A DNA stretch of 64,000 bases from Aquibacillus sediminis (lineage in GTDB: Bacteria; Bacillota; Bacilli; Bacillales; Amphibacillaceae). The notes below the pieces were generated by a model. It searched no databases and was not told the origin of the DNA. It saw only the letters and a program-made list of their open reading frames with translations. The DNA is taken from the NCBI RefSeq assembly GCF_005870085.1, contig NZ_SZNM01000019.1, positions 1 through 64,000 on the forward strand. The letters are read 5' to 3'. The position numbers and the translations under genes were made by a program. Positions 29,127-38,299 of the stretch are shown here, piece by piece. Each line of letters opens with the position of its first letter. The stretch's first letter is position 1.

Positions 29127-29663
29127 TTATTGTACTTCTACAGTTCCTGTTACTTCACCATCAATCGTAGCAGATTCTTCTACTTCTTCATTAACAAAGT
29201 ATATGTTTCCGTCTATTGTTGATGATGCATCCAGATTAAAGCCATTTGCCTCAACAACTACATCACCTTCAAGTGTTCCACCTTGGAAGTTTAAGTTTTC
29301 ACTTTGAATCGTTAGCTTTGGTACAGTAATTGTGAATGAATCTGTGATGTTGTGGTCATCATCTTGGGTATATGGAGCAATTTTTCTATAAACATCATTT
29401 GCTTCATCTCCCTTATCATGAAACTCACCTGCTATAACTACATCTTCGTCAATTGTTAGATCATTTAGCGTTGCAACAATCCATGTACCATCTTCACTTA
29501 CTGCTTCTACAAATGCATCTGCTTCATCGACGATTGATGCTGTTGTTACTACATCTGTTGTTTCTTCTGCACTTGCATCTGGAGCTGCCGGTTCTTCTTC
29601 CGCACCACAGGCTGCTAGTAAGGATATAGAAACTCCTAATGCTATCGCTAATTTGAATTTCAT
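29127..29663 (-). CDS. acidic lipoprotein of unknown function with beta-repeat C-terminus
   Basis: A 178-residue predicted lipoprotein (lipobox SLLAAC) that I do not recognise as a named family. The mature part is strongly acidic. A hydrophobic-polar alternating segment (LTIDEDVVIAGEFHDKG) is followed by TLEGDVVVEANGFNLDASS, TIDGNIYFVNE and ATIDGEVTGTVEV, repeats that look like a small right-handed beta-helix, as in polymer-forming bactofilin-like proteins. No FMN_bind motif (DGxYxG...SGAT) is present, so it is not an obvious PplA. AGGAGG precedes the ATG. A Rex/Fnr-type palindrome lies 19 bp before the start, linking it tentatively to the redox island. Confidence 0.8.
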   Translation of the reverse strand: MKFKLAIALGVSISLLAACGAEEEPAAPDASAEETTDVVTTASIVDEADAFVEAVSEDGTWIVATLNDLTIDEDVVIAGEFHDKGDEANDVYRKIAPYTQDDDHNITDSFTITVPKLTIQSENLNFQGGTLEGDVVVEANGFNLDASSTIDGNIYFVNEEVEESATIDGEVTGTVEVQ

Positions 29664-29681
29664 TTTGTATTCCTCCTATGT

Positions 29682-29697
29682 TGTGATTTATTTCACA
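29682..29697. promoter_or_regulatory. Rex/Fnr-type palindrome upstream of the acidic lipoprotein gene
   Basis: TGTGATTTATTTCACA is a perfect TGTGA-N6-TCACA dyad and one mismatch from the Rex core TGTGAA-N4-TTCACA. It sits between the gene start (29663) and any upstream promoter, a position suited to repression. The same motif type occurs twice in the ndh2-apbE promoter region. Confidence 0.6.
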
Positions 29698-29837
29698 TAC
29701 AATTTTATCATAAATTCATACTAATAAATATAGGTAGTCTGTGTAGATTTTGTGAAATATTGATCATACATTTAAGTTGGAAAAGTTTGTTATATAACGT
29801 AGTTAACACTTATCTTAGAATGTAGAGGTTTTTATTA

Positions 29838-30438
29838 GTGCACATAAGCTGTATTATGTGACATAACTTCCAACTTCCTCTAAAGGATGAGTGCTAATAG
29901 GACGCTACGGAAATACACTCCGCTTTCCACGGGCGGCTGATGAGCCTCCTCGCTCGTCCCTCGCTGCGGTGTCTCACCTAGGCCTTTCCTCCCGTAGGAG
30001 TCTCCGTGTATTTCCTTCGCTGTTTCCTGTACTCCGAAATTTTATAGTGCATTGCTTAATAAAAATTATATAAAATACCTTTAATAATAATTGCCATGCT
30101 GCAATACAAGCTTACAGGAAATTTGTTATTTTGAATTTATAGAGTATTGCATCATCACTAATCAGAAAACCTAATTTAGTGGAGGCAGAATACGGAGACT
30201 CCTCAAAAATAAAGACCAATTTTCTTCGTGCGATGTATCGCTGCCGTAGCCTTCCTTGTCCTATGGGAACAGCACGAGCTGAAGATCCAATTGGTAAAGC
30301 GGTTTTATTTACCAAGTTAACTGAAGCCGTGCCCATGGAAAGCGTAGTATTCTGCAGGAACGGTATATTCGCTCTTATTACAACCAGAATGCAAGAAAGT
30401 AAATTCTAGTTAATGCATATAATACAGCTTATGTTCAT
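29838..30438. repeat. composite palindromic repeat, copy 4 (A and B halves)
   Basis: Left end TGCACATAAGCTGTATTATGTGACATAAC fits the inverse of the right end ATGCATATAATACAGCTTATGTTCA (30414-30438). The A half runs from CGCTACGGAAATACACTC (about 29902) to GTGTATTTCCTTCGCTG. The B half runs from GGCAGAATACGGAGACTCC (30184) to GCGTAGTATTCTGCAGG (about 30341). The cassette hairpin is TTGGTAAA/TTTACCAA (30291-30315). It fills the gap between the acidic lipoprotein and yabR together with the yabR terminator. Confidence 0.88.
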
Positions 30439-30464
30439 TAAATCCCAATAAAACTTTAGTTCAA

Positions 30465-30499
30465 ATAAAAAGCTGATATTGTGTTAAACAATATCAGCT
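30465..30499 (-). terminator. terminator after yabR
   Basis: On the minus strand AGCTGATATTG and CAATATCAGCT form a perfect 11-bp stem with a 7-nt loop, followed by TTTTTATTT, 55 bp beyond the yabR stop. Confidence 0.88.
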
Positions 30500-30553
30500 A
30501 CTTTTATATGATAACAGGTATACTGTAGACGACTTCTCCATTAGACAGCAAGT

Positions 30554-30961
30554 TTAGCCCTTTTTAGCACCTCGACCTCCACGTTTAGATTCTGTGTGCT
30601 TTTTCAATGATGCTAGACGATCTTCTGAATCTTTAAGAAAACGATTCATCTTTGCTTCAAATGATTCTGTGCGTTCTCGATTATTACTTTTTGACTGGTT
30701 TGATTTACGACGTCCTGCATTAGGATTATCTTTTGCTTTCTTAATAGACAATCCAATTTTTCCATCTTTCTCAACATTAATAACTTTTACTGTAATTTCA
30801 TCTCCTACAGTTAAATGTTCATTAATGTCCTTAACATAGTTATCGGCAACTTCACTAATATGAACTAAACCTGTTGAACCTCCTGGCAATTCAACGAAAG
30901 CTCCAAAATTAGTAATCCCTGTTACCTTACCCTGCAACTTGCTGCCTACTTCGATTGACAT
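30554..30961 (-). CDS. yabR: S1 RNA-binding domain protein YabR
   Basis: A 135-residue protein: an S1 domain (about 1-72, with KLQGKVTGITNFGAFVELPGG and GLVHISEVAD) followed by a basic, Ser/Lys/Arg-rich tail. It resembles general stress protein 13 and the S1 domain of polynucleotide phosphorylase. AAGGAGGAG precedes the ATG. It follows divIC as in B. subtilis and is probably last in the yabN-yabO...divIC-yabR run. Role: RNA or ribosome binding is likely from the domain; the target is unknown. Confidence 0.92.
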   Translation of the reverse strand: MSIEVGSKLQGKVTGITNFGAFVELPGGSTGLVHISEVADNYVKDINEHLTVGDEITVKVINVEKDGKIGLSIKKAKDNPNAGRRKSNQSKSNNRERTESFEAKMNRFLKDSEDRLASLKKHTESKRGGRGAKKG

Positions 30962-31036
30962 AAAAAAAATGCTCCTCCTTAAAAATTTAAAAAAGATGTA
31001 CTACTTATATATTATATATAAGCTTTAAAAAGCGTG

Positions 31037-31417
31037 TCAATATGATTGTTCTTCTTCTGGTAGTTTAAATATAACTTCTCCTTCTTCTGAAAAGAAATAA
31101 TTTGTTTTTGCAATTTGTAGTATGTATTCTTCATCATTTAATAATTCAACTTCCTGCTTTAAATCTTTTTCCTCTTGTTTAAGGGAAGCCAATTCCTCTT
31201 CAAGATGTTCATATTGCTCTAGCTTTTCAGCATGAAGGGCTCTTTGTTTTACATGGTATGTCGTTAAGCTTCCAATGGTTACTAAAACGATGATGAAAAA
31301 TAGCGCTAGACGGCGATAAAGGCGTTTTTTCTTATTAAGTTGCCTTTCCATATAGACATCATATTGCTGCATATAATTTGATTTTATTCTTGCTACATTT
31401 TTATCTTTCTTCATCAC
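31037..31417 (-). CDS. divIC: cell-division protein DivIC (FtsB-like)
   Basis: A bitopic septal protein of 126 residues: basic cytosolic N-terminus, one membrane segment (about 37-56), then a coiled coil (about 60-97, rich in Leu/Glu/Lys heptads) and a short outside tail. It forms a complex with FtsL and DivIB. AGGAGG lies 10 nt before a GTG (31417) and 13 nt before the next ATG (31414), so either may be the start; the difference is one residue. Neighbours yabQ and yabR match B. subtilis. Confidence 0.92.
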   Translation of the reverse strand: MMKKDKNVARIKSNYMQQYDVYMERQLNKKKRLYRRLALFFIIVLVTIGSLTTYHVKQRALHAEKLEQYEHLEEELASLKQEEKDLKQEVELLNDEEYILQIAKTNYFFSEEGEVIFKLPEEEQSY

Positions 31418-31424
31418 CGACTGG

Positions 31425-32024
31425 CTACCTCCTTCTGTTTATCAAATATTTCCACCAACTAACTACTTTATTCTTTATTTTACTATAAAATCCTGCTAAT
31501 TGGTAAATATATTTTTTCGCAATTTGCGGCAGCAAGCGCCAAATAAGAGCAAAAATCAATTTTATTGGATACCATACAACTTTAACCAACAACCATGAGG
31601 CTGAAAGTAACATACCCCAAACGGTTACCAATAAACCTATCGTAAACTTAATTAGTAATTTAATTGGTTTCACTACTACTAATTGTAATAATCGATAGAT
31701 AAATAAATAGATTGATATACTAATGTTAATGACACGTTCCAATAACCGTTTATAGGTGTTTTCAAACAAGCTCTTATACGTAGCATATCCACAAATTAGC
31801 GCCAGTAGGATGTAAAAACGGAGTTCTCCTTGATTGACCAAGTATAAAATATAAAATAATATTAGCGCTTGTAACAACCAAAAACTAATTTCTATCACAT
31901 AAGAAAGTATCGTTTTTCTTTTCCAAAAAAACTCAAACCGTTTGAACGTTTCAATTGCTCCGCCTAAATAAATACCTCCAGCAACCATTGAAATAATGGT
32001 GACGAATTGAACTGTTAGTGTCAT
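31425..32024 (-). CDS. yabQ: spore cortex biosynthesis protein YabQ
   Basis: A 199-residue membrane protein. Membrane segments at about 5-25, 42-60 and 66-85, and two or three more between 100 and 165, precede a basic C-terminal tail. In B. subtilis YabQ is made in the mother cell under sigma-E and is needed for cortex formation. It overlaps yabP by 4 bp (ATGA), so the two are translationally coupled. The family assignment rests on position and hydropathy; few motifs are diagnostic. Confidence 0.88.
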   Translation of the reverse strand: MTLTVQFVTIISMVAGGIYLGGAIETFKRFEFFWKRKTILSYVIEISFWLLQALILFYILYLVNQGELRFYILLALICGYATYKSLFENTYKRLLERVINISISIYLFIYRLLQLVVVKPIKLLIKFTIGLLVTVWGMLLSASWLLVKVVWYPIKLIFALIWRLLPQIAKKYIYQLAGFYSKIKNKVVSWWKYLINRRR

Positions 32025-32326
32025 TTAAAAAGCTTGCTAAAGAGTCCTTTAGCCTTCTCCCCATGTTGCTCGTCTAAGTAAGAAAGCTCATAAATTTTAC
32101 CTTTAATTGACACATTCCCTTGCTCTACATCTAAGTTTTTCATTTGCAAATTCTCACCACGCACGATTAAATAACCCATTACCGTTTGTAGAAGAAATTC
32201 CTCATTATCAAAGCTATCTACTTCTTTCACACCACTAATCTCTAAATTTCTTCTATTATGCATGGTAACATGGTGATCTGCCTGTGGTCTTAATGAAGAA
32301 GTTTGATTTTTTTCATAGTGATTCAT
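32021..32326 (-). CDS. yabP: sporulation protein YabP
   Basis: A 101-residue soluble protein of the YabP/YqfC family, with RRNLEISGVKEVDSFDNEEF and TVMGYLIVRGENLQMKNLDVE as typical stretches. It acts with YabQ in spore cortex assembly in B. subtilis. GGGAGGG precedes the ATG. In the 87-bp gap upstream, a CTAATTT ... CATAGATT pair about 14 bp apart on the minus strand might be a sigma-E promoter, but the match is weak. Confidence 0.92.
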   Translation of the reverse strand: MNHYEKNQTSSLRPQADHHVTMHNRRNLEISGVKEVDSFDNEEFLLQTVMGYLIVRGENLQMKNLDVEQGNVSIKGKIYELSYLDEQHGEKAKGLFSKLFK

Positions 32327-32413
32327 TGGACAACCCTCCCTTATCGTTACAATCTATGTCGATAGGGAGTAAATTAGAACATAAATGTTCGTTTTCCGAA
32401 CACCAATTTCTAG

Positions 32414-32671
32414 TTAATTAACCGCTTCTTCCTTAAGGATTGTGTATAGAGATGCTGCTTCACCTTTTTTTACAGTTTCTTTTACAGAATCAACTTGAAT
32501 GGTTAACAATTTTTGACCAAATTGAATCGAAAGTTTATCGCCAACAGCTATCTTCGTTGATGATTTGGCTTGATTACCATTAACCGTTATTCGTCCTTGA
32601 TCAGCTACTTCCTTCGCCAAAGTTCTTCTTTTAATCAACCTTGAAACTTTTAAAAATTTATCTAACCTCAT
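32414..32671 (-). CDS. rqcP: RqcP (YabO), S4-domain ribosome quality-control factor
   Basis: An 85-residue protein that is essentially one S4 RNA-binding domain (MRLDKFLKVSRLIKRRTLAKE at the start). It is related to Hsp15. In B. subtilis RqcP helps RqcH add alanine tails on stalled 50S subunits. It lies 17 bp after yabN in the same orientation. Confidence 0.94.
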   Translation of the reverse strand: MRLDKFLKVSRLIKRRTLAKEVADQGRITVNGNQAKSSTKIAVGDKLSIQFGQKLLTIQVDSVKETVKKGEAASLYTILKEEAVN

Positions 32672-32688
32672 ATTCCAATCCCGCTCCT

Positions 32689-34146
32689 TTATGAATCAAT
32701 GTTCTTTTCTTTTGCTTGATTCCAATACACATCTAACTCATCTAACGTTAGTTGATCAAATGATAGGTTTTGTTTGCTTAATTGTTCTTCAATATATTGA
32801 AACCTTGCTTTAAACTTTCCATTTGTTCTCTGCAAGGAAATTTCTGGATTCACCTTATAGTACCTAGCTAAATTAACAATAGCAAATAGTACGTCTCCAA
32901 ATTCCTTTTCCACTTCATCTTGTTCGCCCACTTCTAATGCTTCTTGTACCTCGTCCATCTCTTCTTTAATCTTATTCCAAATTGGTGTCGAATCATTCCA
33001 ATCAAACCCAACTTTTGCAGCTTTTTTCTGTAACTCCTCAGCTCTTAATAATTCAGGTAATTCCGATGGGACCTTATCAAGTAGGGATTGTGTTTGTTCC
33101 CCTTTTTCTTGTTGTTTAATCTGTTCCCAATTTGTGATGACGTCATTTGATGTGTCAACTTCTACATTACCAAAAACATGTGGATGGCGGCGAATCATTT
33201 TATCCGTCAGTGTTTTAATTACATCATCAATGGTGAAAAATCCCTCATCTTCTCCAATTTGACTATGTAACATGACTTGTAGTAGTACATCCCCGATTTC
33301 TTCGATCATCCCATCATCATCTTGTTTGTTCACTGCTTCAATAAACTCGTAAGCCTCTTCTAATAAATATTTCCTTAATGATTCATGGGTTTGCTTTCGA
33401 TCCCATGGACATCCATTTGGGCTTCGTAATATGGCAATCACTTCTCGTAAACGTGAAAACTGATGATTTAGTTGATCATCGGCAACTGGTGGAACATAGA
33501 TACTTGTTAAGTTACTTAATTTAGCCGTTTGATCCAGCTCAACTAAGGGAATCGTCTTAATTGATTCTTGTTTACTTCCGGCAGCCTCTACAATGGTAAT
33601 CGGATATTCCGGCGGGAGATCCTCTAATAAGGTTAGCTTCACTTCTGATGCAATCCATCCATCATACACTTGACAAAAAACAATATGTTGTCGGTATTGT
33701 AATTCATTTCTCTTAAACGATGTACCATCTACAAACTGAAAGCCTTCAATTGGATCAATCCCTAATACAGTAAACAAGTCATCTAAATAACTTTGCCCCC
33801 CTAGGATGTTTACTTCGATGTCCTGTTGTTCCAGTAATAGTTGGACTGTTTTTTCAGCGAGCATCGGATGTCCCGGCACAACATAAATGATGTATTCTTG
33901 TGCTGCTTGCTCCTTTAACTGTCGAACAATTTCTTCATAGACAGATGGGAAATCGTCAAATGATTCATAGACGGAATCATATGAAAAAAAGGACACCCCT
34001 TCTTCTTGTAAAGAAGATACGACTGGATGGTCTAGGGTACGAACATGAATATTGCCTTGATATGCTTTCAATTTGCGATATAACCCTAACGGCAACTGAT
34101 CTATATCTCCTGCTCCAAGCCCTATGACTTCTATCGTATTTGACAT
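32689..34146 (-). CDS. yabN: YabN: tetrapyrrole-methylase-like domain fused to MazG NTP pyrophosphohydrolase
   Basis: A 485-residue two-domain protein. Residues 1 to about 220 resemble SAM-dependent tetrapyrrole methylases (IEVIGLGAGDIDQLPLG and VPGHPMLAEKT). Residues about 240-485 are MazG, with two all-alpha repeats carrying EExxE-type metal sites (LLEEAYEFIEAV; MIEEIGDVLLQVMLH; VEKEFGDVLFAIVN). MazG hydrolyses NTPs or (p)ppGpp-like nucleotides. Start chosen at MSNTIEVIG after GGGAGG; the open frame extends 46 codons further, into the spoVB region, without support. This fusion is normal in Bacillus. Confidence 0.94.
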   Translation of the reverse strand: MSNTIEVIGLGAGDIDQLPLGLYRKLKAYQGNIHVRTLDHPVVSSLQEEGVSFFSYDSVYESFDDFPSVYEEIVRQLKEQAAQEYIIYVVPGHPMLAEKTVQLLLEQQDIEVNILGGQSYLDDLFTVLGIDPIEGFQFVDGTSFKRNELQYRQHIVFCQVYDGWIASEVKLTLLEDLPPEYPITIVEAAGSKQESIKTIPLVELDQTAKLSNLTSIYVPPVADDQLNHQFSRLREVIAILRSPNGCPWDRKQTHESLRKYLLEEAYEFIEAVNKQDDDGMIEEIGDVLLQVMLHSQIGEDEGFFTIDDVIKTLTDKMIRRHPHVFGNVEVDTSNDVITNWEQIKQQEKGEQTQSLLDKVPSELPELLRAEELQKKAAKVGFDWNDSTPIWNKIKEEMDEVQEALEVGEQDEVEKEFGDVLFAIVNLARYYKVNPEISLQRTNGKFKARFQYIEEQLSKQNLSFDQLTLDELDVYWNQAKEKNIDS

Positions 34147-34201
34147 TATTTTTCCTCCCCTATATGTAACATTATTATAGTGAAACTCCCACCAGTGAGG
34201 G

Positions 34202-35776
34202 TTACTGTCTGTTAAGACGGGATAACTGTTCTCCAAAAGGTAAGGCGCGCAATTCCTCTTTTGTAAACCCATTATATTTAACAAGTAGAAAAAGATAAAT
34301 AAGTGCCCCTACTATTGACACACATAAAACATAAACTAAATAATCCAAGCGTGTTGTTAATACTACCACTTTAGTAACTAACCCATTCATGATAAATAAA
34401 AAAATAACCATTCCACTGATAGATAGTAAAAAAGTTCTCCAAGGAATAACAAAAAGTTTCGTACTTGGCAAAACCTTCTTCAAAATAATTAGATTCAATA
34501 ATAAAATAATCGAGCTACTTAAGACTGTGGCTATAGCACTTCCATTAATATGTAGTGTTGGAATCAAACTTATATTGAGTATCCACTTTACAAGGACTCC
34601 AACTATAATCGATCCGGCTGTTGCTTTTACATAGCCCAAACCTTGCAAAATAGATGCTGTCGTAATCACCAATGATGCAAAAAAGATTGTGATAGTTAAT
34701 AACTCTAGACTACCACTACCCTTATTATCTAGGAATAATAAGGTATTGGCATAAGGAAAAATAGTAATTAGTCCTACTGTTGCACCTACCGACAAAAGGA
34801 AACTAAACTTAATAGCACTTTGTAAATGCGAATGAAAAAGGTTTGGAAACTGTTTCATCCTTTTTTCTGTTACCGATGGGACAAGTGCTAATGCAAATGA
34901 AGAGCCAAGTACCGCACCTAATTGAATTAGTGGTTGCGCACGGTCAAAAATACCTTTCCACACCTTCGCTTCCTCTATACTTTCTCCAAATGTTATGAGA
35001 TTTGGAACTAGTGTAAATGCATCTACAAATTGAAATAATAAAAGGATCATATGATTAATACTAATAATTAAACCATATATAATAATTGCCTTCATAAAAG
35101 AAAATACATTGAAATCAAACCTCTGTACATGTATTGTCTTCTTTCTTTTCCATATGTAAAAAAGAACAAGTGTTGAAAAGAATGCTCCCAATATAGAACC
35201 GAGCGCAGCTCCAGTCCCTACCCAATATATATTATAACCTTGTTTCACTAAAAAAATAGCAATAAATATAATGATGCCAACTCGTATTAGTTGTTCTGCA
35301 ACTTGGGAAAGTGCTGTCGGTTTCATATTATTTAAACCTTGAAACATACCACGAAAAAAAGAAAGAAATGGGATTAGCAAAAAGATAAATGCCGCTACTT
35401 TTATTGGACCTACTAAATTAAGATCCCCCATCCAAACGGCAATGCTAGAAGCACTGAGATACATACCTATAAAAAGTAAACCGTTAAAGATGATTAGCAA
35501 AATTAACATATTGAACATATTGGTTGTTAAATGGCCATCCTGTTCTTTTTGTTTTGCAACCTCTCTAGATATCGCAACTGGAAACCCGTATAGCCCTAGC
35601 ATAGTAGCAATACCTAAAATGGGGTAAATTTGTTGATAAATGTAAAACCCTACATCTCCAGTTATATTTTGTAATGGGATTCGGTACCCCGCACTAAACA
35701 CTTTACTGATTAATCCTGCTAAAGTAAGCAATAATGCCCCTTTGAACAGTTGCTTTGTTGACTGACCTTTCTCCAT
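34202..35776 (-). CDS. spoVB: SpoVB-like lipid flippase (MOP/MVF superfamily)
   Basis: A 524-residue protein with about 14 membrane segments and the N-terminal SKVFSAGYRIPLQNITGDVG motif typical of SpoVB/polysaccharide flippases. SpoVB works in the mother cell in cortex peptidoglycan synthesis, probably flipping lipid-linked precursor. AAAGGG precedes the ATG. In B. subtilis it directly follows spoVT; here ptsG, glcT and a repeat separate them. Confidence 0.92.
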   Translation of the reverse strand: MEKGQSTKQLFKGALLLTLAGLISKVFSAGYRIPLQNITGDVGFYIYQQIYPILGIATMLGLYGFPVAISREVAKQKEQDGHLTTNMFNMLILLIIFNGLLFIGMYLSASSIAVWMGDLNLVGPIKVAAFIFLLIPFLSFFRGMFQGLNNMKPTALSQVAEQLIRVGIIIFIAIFLVKQGYNIYWVGTGAALGSILGAFFSTLVLFYIWKRKKTIHVQRFDFNVFSFMKAIIIYGLIISINHMILLLFQFVDAFTLVPNLITFGESIEEAKVWKGIFDRAQPLIQLGAVLGSSFALALVPSVTEKRMKQFPNLFHSHLQSAIKFSFLLSVGATVGLITIFPYANTLLFLDNKGSGSLELLTITIFFASLVITTASILQGLGYVKATAGSIIVGVLVKWILNISLIPTLHINGSAIATVLSSSIILLLNLIILKKVLPSTKLFVIPWRTFLLSISGMVIFLFIMNGLVTKVVVLTTRLDYLVYVLCVSIVGALIYLFLLVKYNGFTKEELRALPFGEQLSRLNRQ

Positions 35777-35861
35777 GATGTACCCTTTCGTTCCTATATG
35801 ACATTGTTGTTATTATAACATACTCGTCCCTTTGATTCGGAAGATGAACGTTGTAGCTAGC

Positions 35862-36098
35862 ACTCCTGCGTGACCAACATCCTGTTGGCCCGAGTCTGTG
35901 CCCATGGAAAGCGGAGTATTCTACCGAAGCGATCGTATTGCATTCAATTTAAATCAGGAAAAAGTATAATTCAGGGACGAGCGAGGACAAGGAAGGCTTC
36001 GGCAGCATTACATCGCACGCAGAAAATTGGTTTTTATTTTCAAGGAGGCTCATCAGCCACCTTAGGATGCGCGTAGTGTATTTCTACGTCGGAGTTTT
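35862..36098. repeat. composite palindromic repeat, copy 5 (scrambled fragment)
   Basis: It begins inside the B-type cassette (CCTGCGTGACCAACATCCTG), passes the B half end (GGAGTATTCTACCG), then switches to inverted A-type sequence (GGACGAGCGAGG, GCATTACATCGCACGC, AGGAGGCTCATCAGCCACC) and ends with GTGTATTTCTACG. The order differs from intact copies, which implies internal rearrangement or recombination between copies. It occupies the spoVB-ptsG gap; nothing else is seen there except the ptsG terminator. Confidence 0.8.
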
Positions 36099-36131
36099 TA
36101 TCAAGTGGATTGGCAATAAAGAAAAGCTTAT

Positions 36132-36180
36132 AAAAAAAGCGATTCACTTCAGAGTAATTCTGACAGTGAATCGTTTTTTT
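36132..36180. terminator. bidirectional terminator after ptsG
   Basis: GCGATTCACT pairs with AGTGAATCG(T) with A- and T-runs of about seven on each side. It lies 17 bp beyond the ptsG stop on the minus strand. Confidence 0.9.
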
Positions 36181-36196
36181 ATGGTGTATTGATCAA

Positions 36197-38140
36197 TTAC
36201 TTAATTTCAATAATGTTGGTATCATTTTGTTTCACTTGGCCTTCAGCTTTAACCTCAATCGACTGGTTTTCCTGTAAGTTCGTAAAGATAACAGGTGTCA
36301 CAGTTGATGGCGCATTTTCTGAGATGTAATCAAGATCAATTTCCATTAATACTTGACCTTGTTTCACTTCTGCTCCATCTTCTACTTTAGCTGTAAAGCC
36401 TTCCCCTTTAAGGTTAACCGTATCAATACCAATGTGAATCAAAATTTCTGTTCCATTTTCAGCTTGAATCCCTATCGCATGTTTAGTAGGGAAGATATTA
36501 ATTATTTTACCGTTAACAGGTGACGCAATTTTACCTTCCGCCGGTTCAATAGCAAAACCATCACCCATCATTTTTTGTGAGAATACTTGATCAGGCACTT
36601 CGGTAATAGGCATAATTTTACCTGTTATCGGACTTACGAAATCCAACTCACCTTCAACTGCAGGCGTTTCTGCAACTTTATCATCGTTTGTTGTTTCTTT
36701 TTTAGGACGAGGTGTTTTTCCACTAATAATGTCTTGAATTTGCCCCTTAATCGAATCTGATTGAGGCCCAAAAATTGCTTGAATATTGTTGCCGACTTCC
36801 ATTACACCTGATGCACCTAATTTTTTCAGACGTCCTTTATCGACTTCACCTTTATCATTTACCGAAACACGTAATCTTGTGATACAAGCATCTAAGTGTG
36901 TAATGTTTTCTTGTCCACCTAAGCTTTCTAACACTTCGTAAGGTAGGTCTCCAACTTCTCCACTTCCTTCACCATCTGTATCATCCTCTTCATCTTCACG
37001 ACCAGGTGTAGCTAAGTTCCATTTGCGAATAGCAAAACGGAAACCAAAGTAATAAAGGAATGCAAATGCAATACCGACTGGAATAACTAACCATGCATTG
37101 GTTGATAAGTTCCAGTATAGAATGTAGTCAATAAACCCACCAGAAAATGTGAAACCTGCTTTTACATTTAGTAAATCCATTGCAACGAATGATAGTCCCG
37201 CAAACAGAGCATGAATAGCAAATAACACTGGTGCTACAAACAAGAACGCAAACTCAATTGGTTCAGTAATACCAGTCAAGAAAGATGTTAACGCTGCAGA
37301 ACCCATAATACCAGCAACTTTTGCTTTATTTTCTGGTTTTGCCTCATGATAAATTGCTAATGCTGCTGCTGGTAGACCAAACAGCATAAATGGGAATAAA
37401 CCCGCCATAAATGTTCCAGCTGTTGGATCTCCCGCAAAGTAACGAGTCATATCACCACGAACAGTTTCACCTGCATCATTTACAAACGTACCAAACTCAT
37501 ACCAGAATGGCTGGTAGAAAATATGGTGTAGACCAAATGGGATTAACGCACGCTGACCAACACCAAAGATAAATGCTGCAACTGTTGAACCAGTTTCCGT
37601 TGCAAGTACAGAGAACCAATCAATTACATTTTGAATTGGTGGCCAAACGAAAACAAAGATCATACCTAATACAACACCAGTTGCTGCTGTTATAATCGGA
37701 ACAAAACGCTTTCCTGCGAAGAAACCTAAAAATCTCGGCAACTCAATGTTAAAGAATCGCTTATACAGTATGGATGCGACAATACCCATAATAATACCGC
37801 CAAACACACCCATTTGTAAGGTGGTTATACCTAACATTTCGACAGTGTCTGCACCTATAGTTTCTGCCATAATACCTAGCGTCACATTCATAGTTAAGAA
37901 ACCTATGACGGCCGCTAAACCTGCTACACCATCACCATCTGATAAACCGATTGCAACACCAATTGCAAATAGTAATGGTAAGTTATCAAAAATAATTCCA
38001 CCAGCTTGAGACATTACCGCAATATCTAAAACGTTTTCATGCCCTAACCCAAGTAATAACCCGGCAGCTGGCAATACAGATACTGGTAGCATTAATGCGC
38101 GACCAATACGTTGTAATAAACCAAATAATTGTTTAAACAT
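36197..38140 (-). CDS. ptsG: PTS glucose transporter subunit IICBA
   Basis: Imports and phosphorylates glucose. The 647 residues contain EIIC (about 1-385, ten or so membrane segments; [16 protein letters not shown] and [12 protein letters not shown]), EIIB (about 405-480, phospho-Cys in [15 protein letters not shown]) and EIIA (about 500-647, phospho-His in [17 protein letters not shown]). AAGGAGGG precedes the ATG. It lies downstream of glcT and behind a leader terminator, as the B. subtilis glcT-ptsG pair does, but at another chromosomal place. Confidence 0.95.
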   Translation of the reverse strand: MFKQLFGLLQRIGRALMLPVSVLPAAGLLLGLGHENVLDIAVMSQAGGIIFDNLPLLFAIGVAIGLSDGDGVAGLAAVIGFLTMNVTLGIMAETIGADTVEMLGITTLQMGVFGGIIMGIVASILYKRFFNIELPRFLGFFAGKRFVPIITAATGVVLGMIFVFVWPPIQNVIDWFSVLATETGSTVAAFIFGVGQRALIPFGLHHIFYQPFWYEFGTFVNDAGETVRGDMTRYFAGDPTAGTFMAGLFPFMLFGLPAAALAIYHEAKPENKAKVAGIMGSAALTSFLTGITEPIEFAFLFVAPVLFAIHALFAGLSFVAMDLLNVKAGFTFSGGFIDYILYWNLSTNAWLVIPVGIAFAFLYYFGFRFAIRKWNLATPGREDEEDDTDGEGSGEVGDLPYEVLESLGGQENITHLDACITRLRVSVNDKGEVDKGRLKKLGASGVMEVGNNIQAIFGPQSDSIKGQIQDIISGKTPRPKKETTNDDKVAETPAVEGELDFVSPITGKIMPITEVPDQVFSQKMMGDGFAIEPAEGKIASPVNGKIINIFPTKHAIGIQAENGTEILIHIGIDTVNLKGEGFTAKVEDGAEVKQGQVLMEIDLDYISENAPSTVTPVIFTNLQENQSIEVKAEGQVKQNDTNIIEIK

Positions 38141-38187
38141 ATATTTCCCTCCTTAACTATTTGAATGGAAGTTGTTTTAAATCCAAC

Positions 38188-38279
38188 AAAAAAAGACATG
38201 AGTAGAAAAGATTTTACTGGTTCCAAAGGTATATACGTATCCCTTATGGTAACCTAAAAATCTTTTCTTACTCATGCCT
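38188..38279 (-). promoter_or_regulatory. ptsG leader terminator/antiterminator, candidate GlcT target
   Basis: On the minus strand the arms GGCATGAGTAAGAAAAGATTTT and its near-perfect complement ACTCATGTC form a stem of about 20 bp ending in TTTTTTT. An inner palindrome GGTTACC...GGAACC with ATACGTAT at its centre lies inside. A terminator with an RNA dyad between glcT and ptsG is what GlcT antitermination requires. That the inner dyad is the RAT element is inference. Confidence 0.7.
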
Positions 38280-38299
38280 GATCGAATCAGTTACACGTA

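Noticed and set aside
30112-30409. Short ORFs in both strands of repeat copy 4 (also at 8634, 40429, 45409, 50309 and 56320)
   Set aside because: They run through GC-rich palindromes shared by all repeat copies, have no ribosome sites and no conserved frame between copies.
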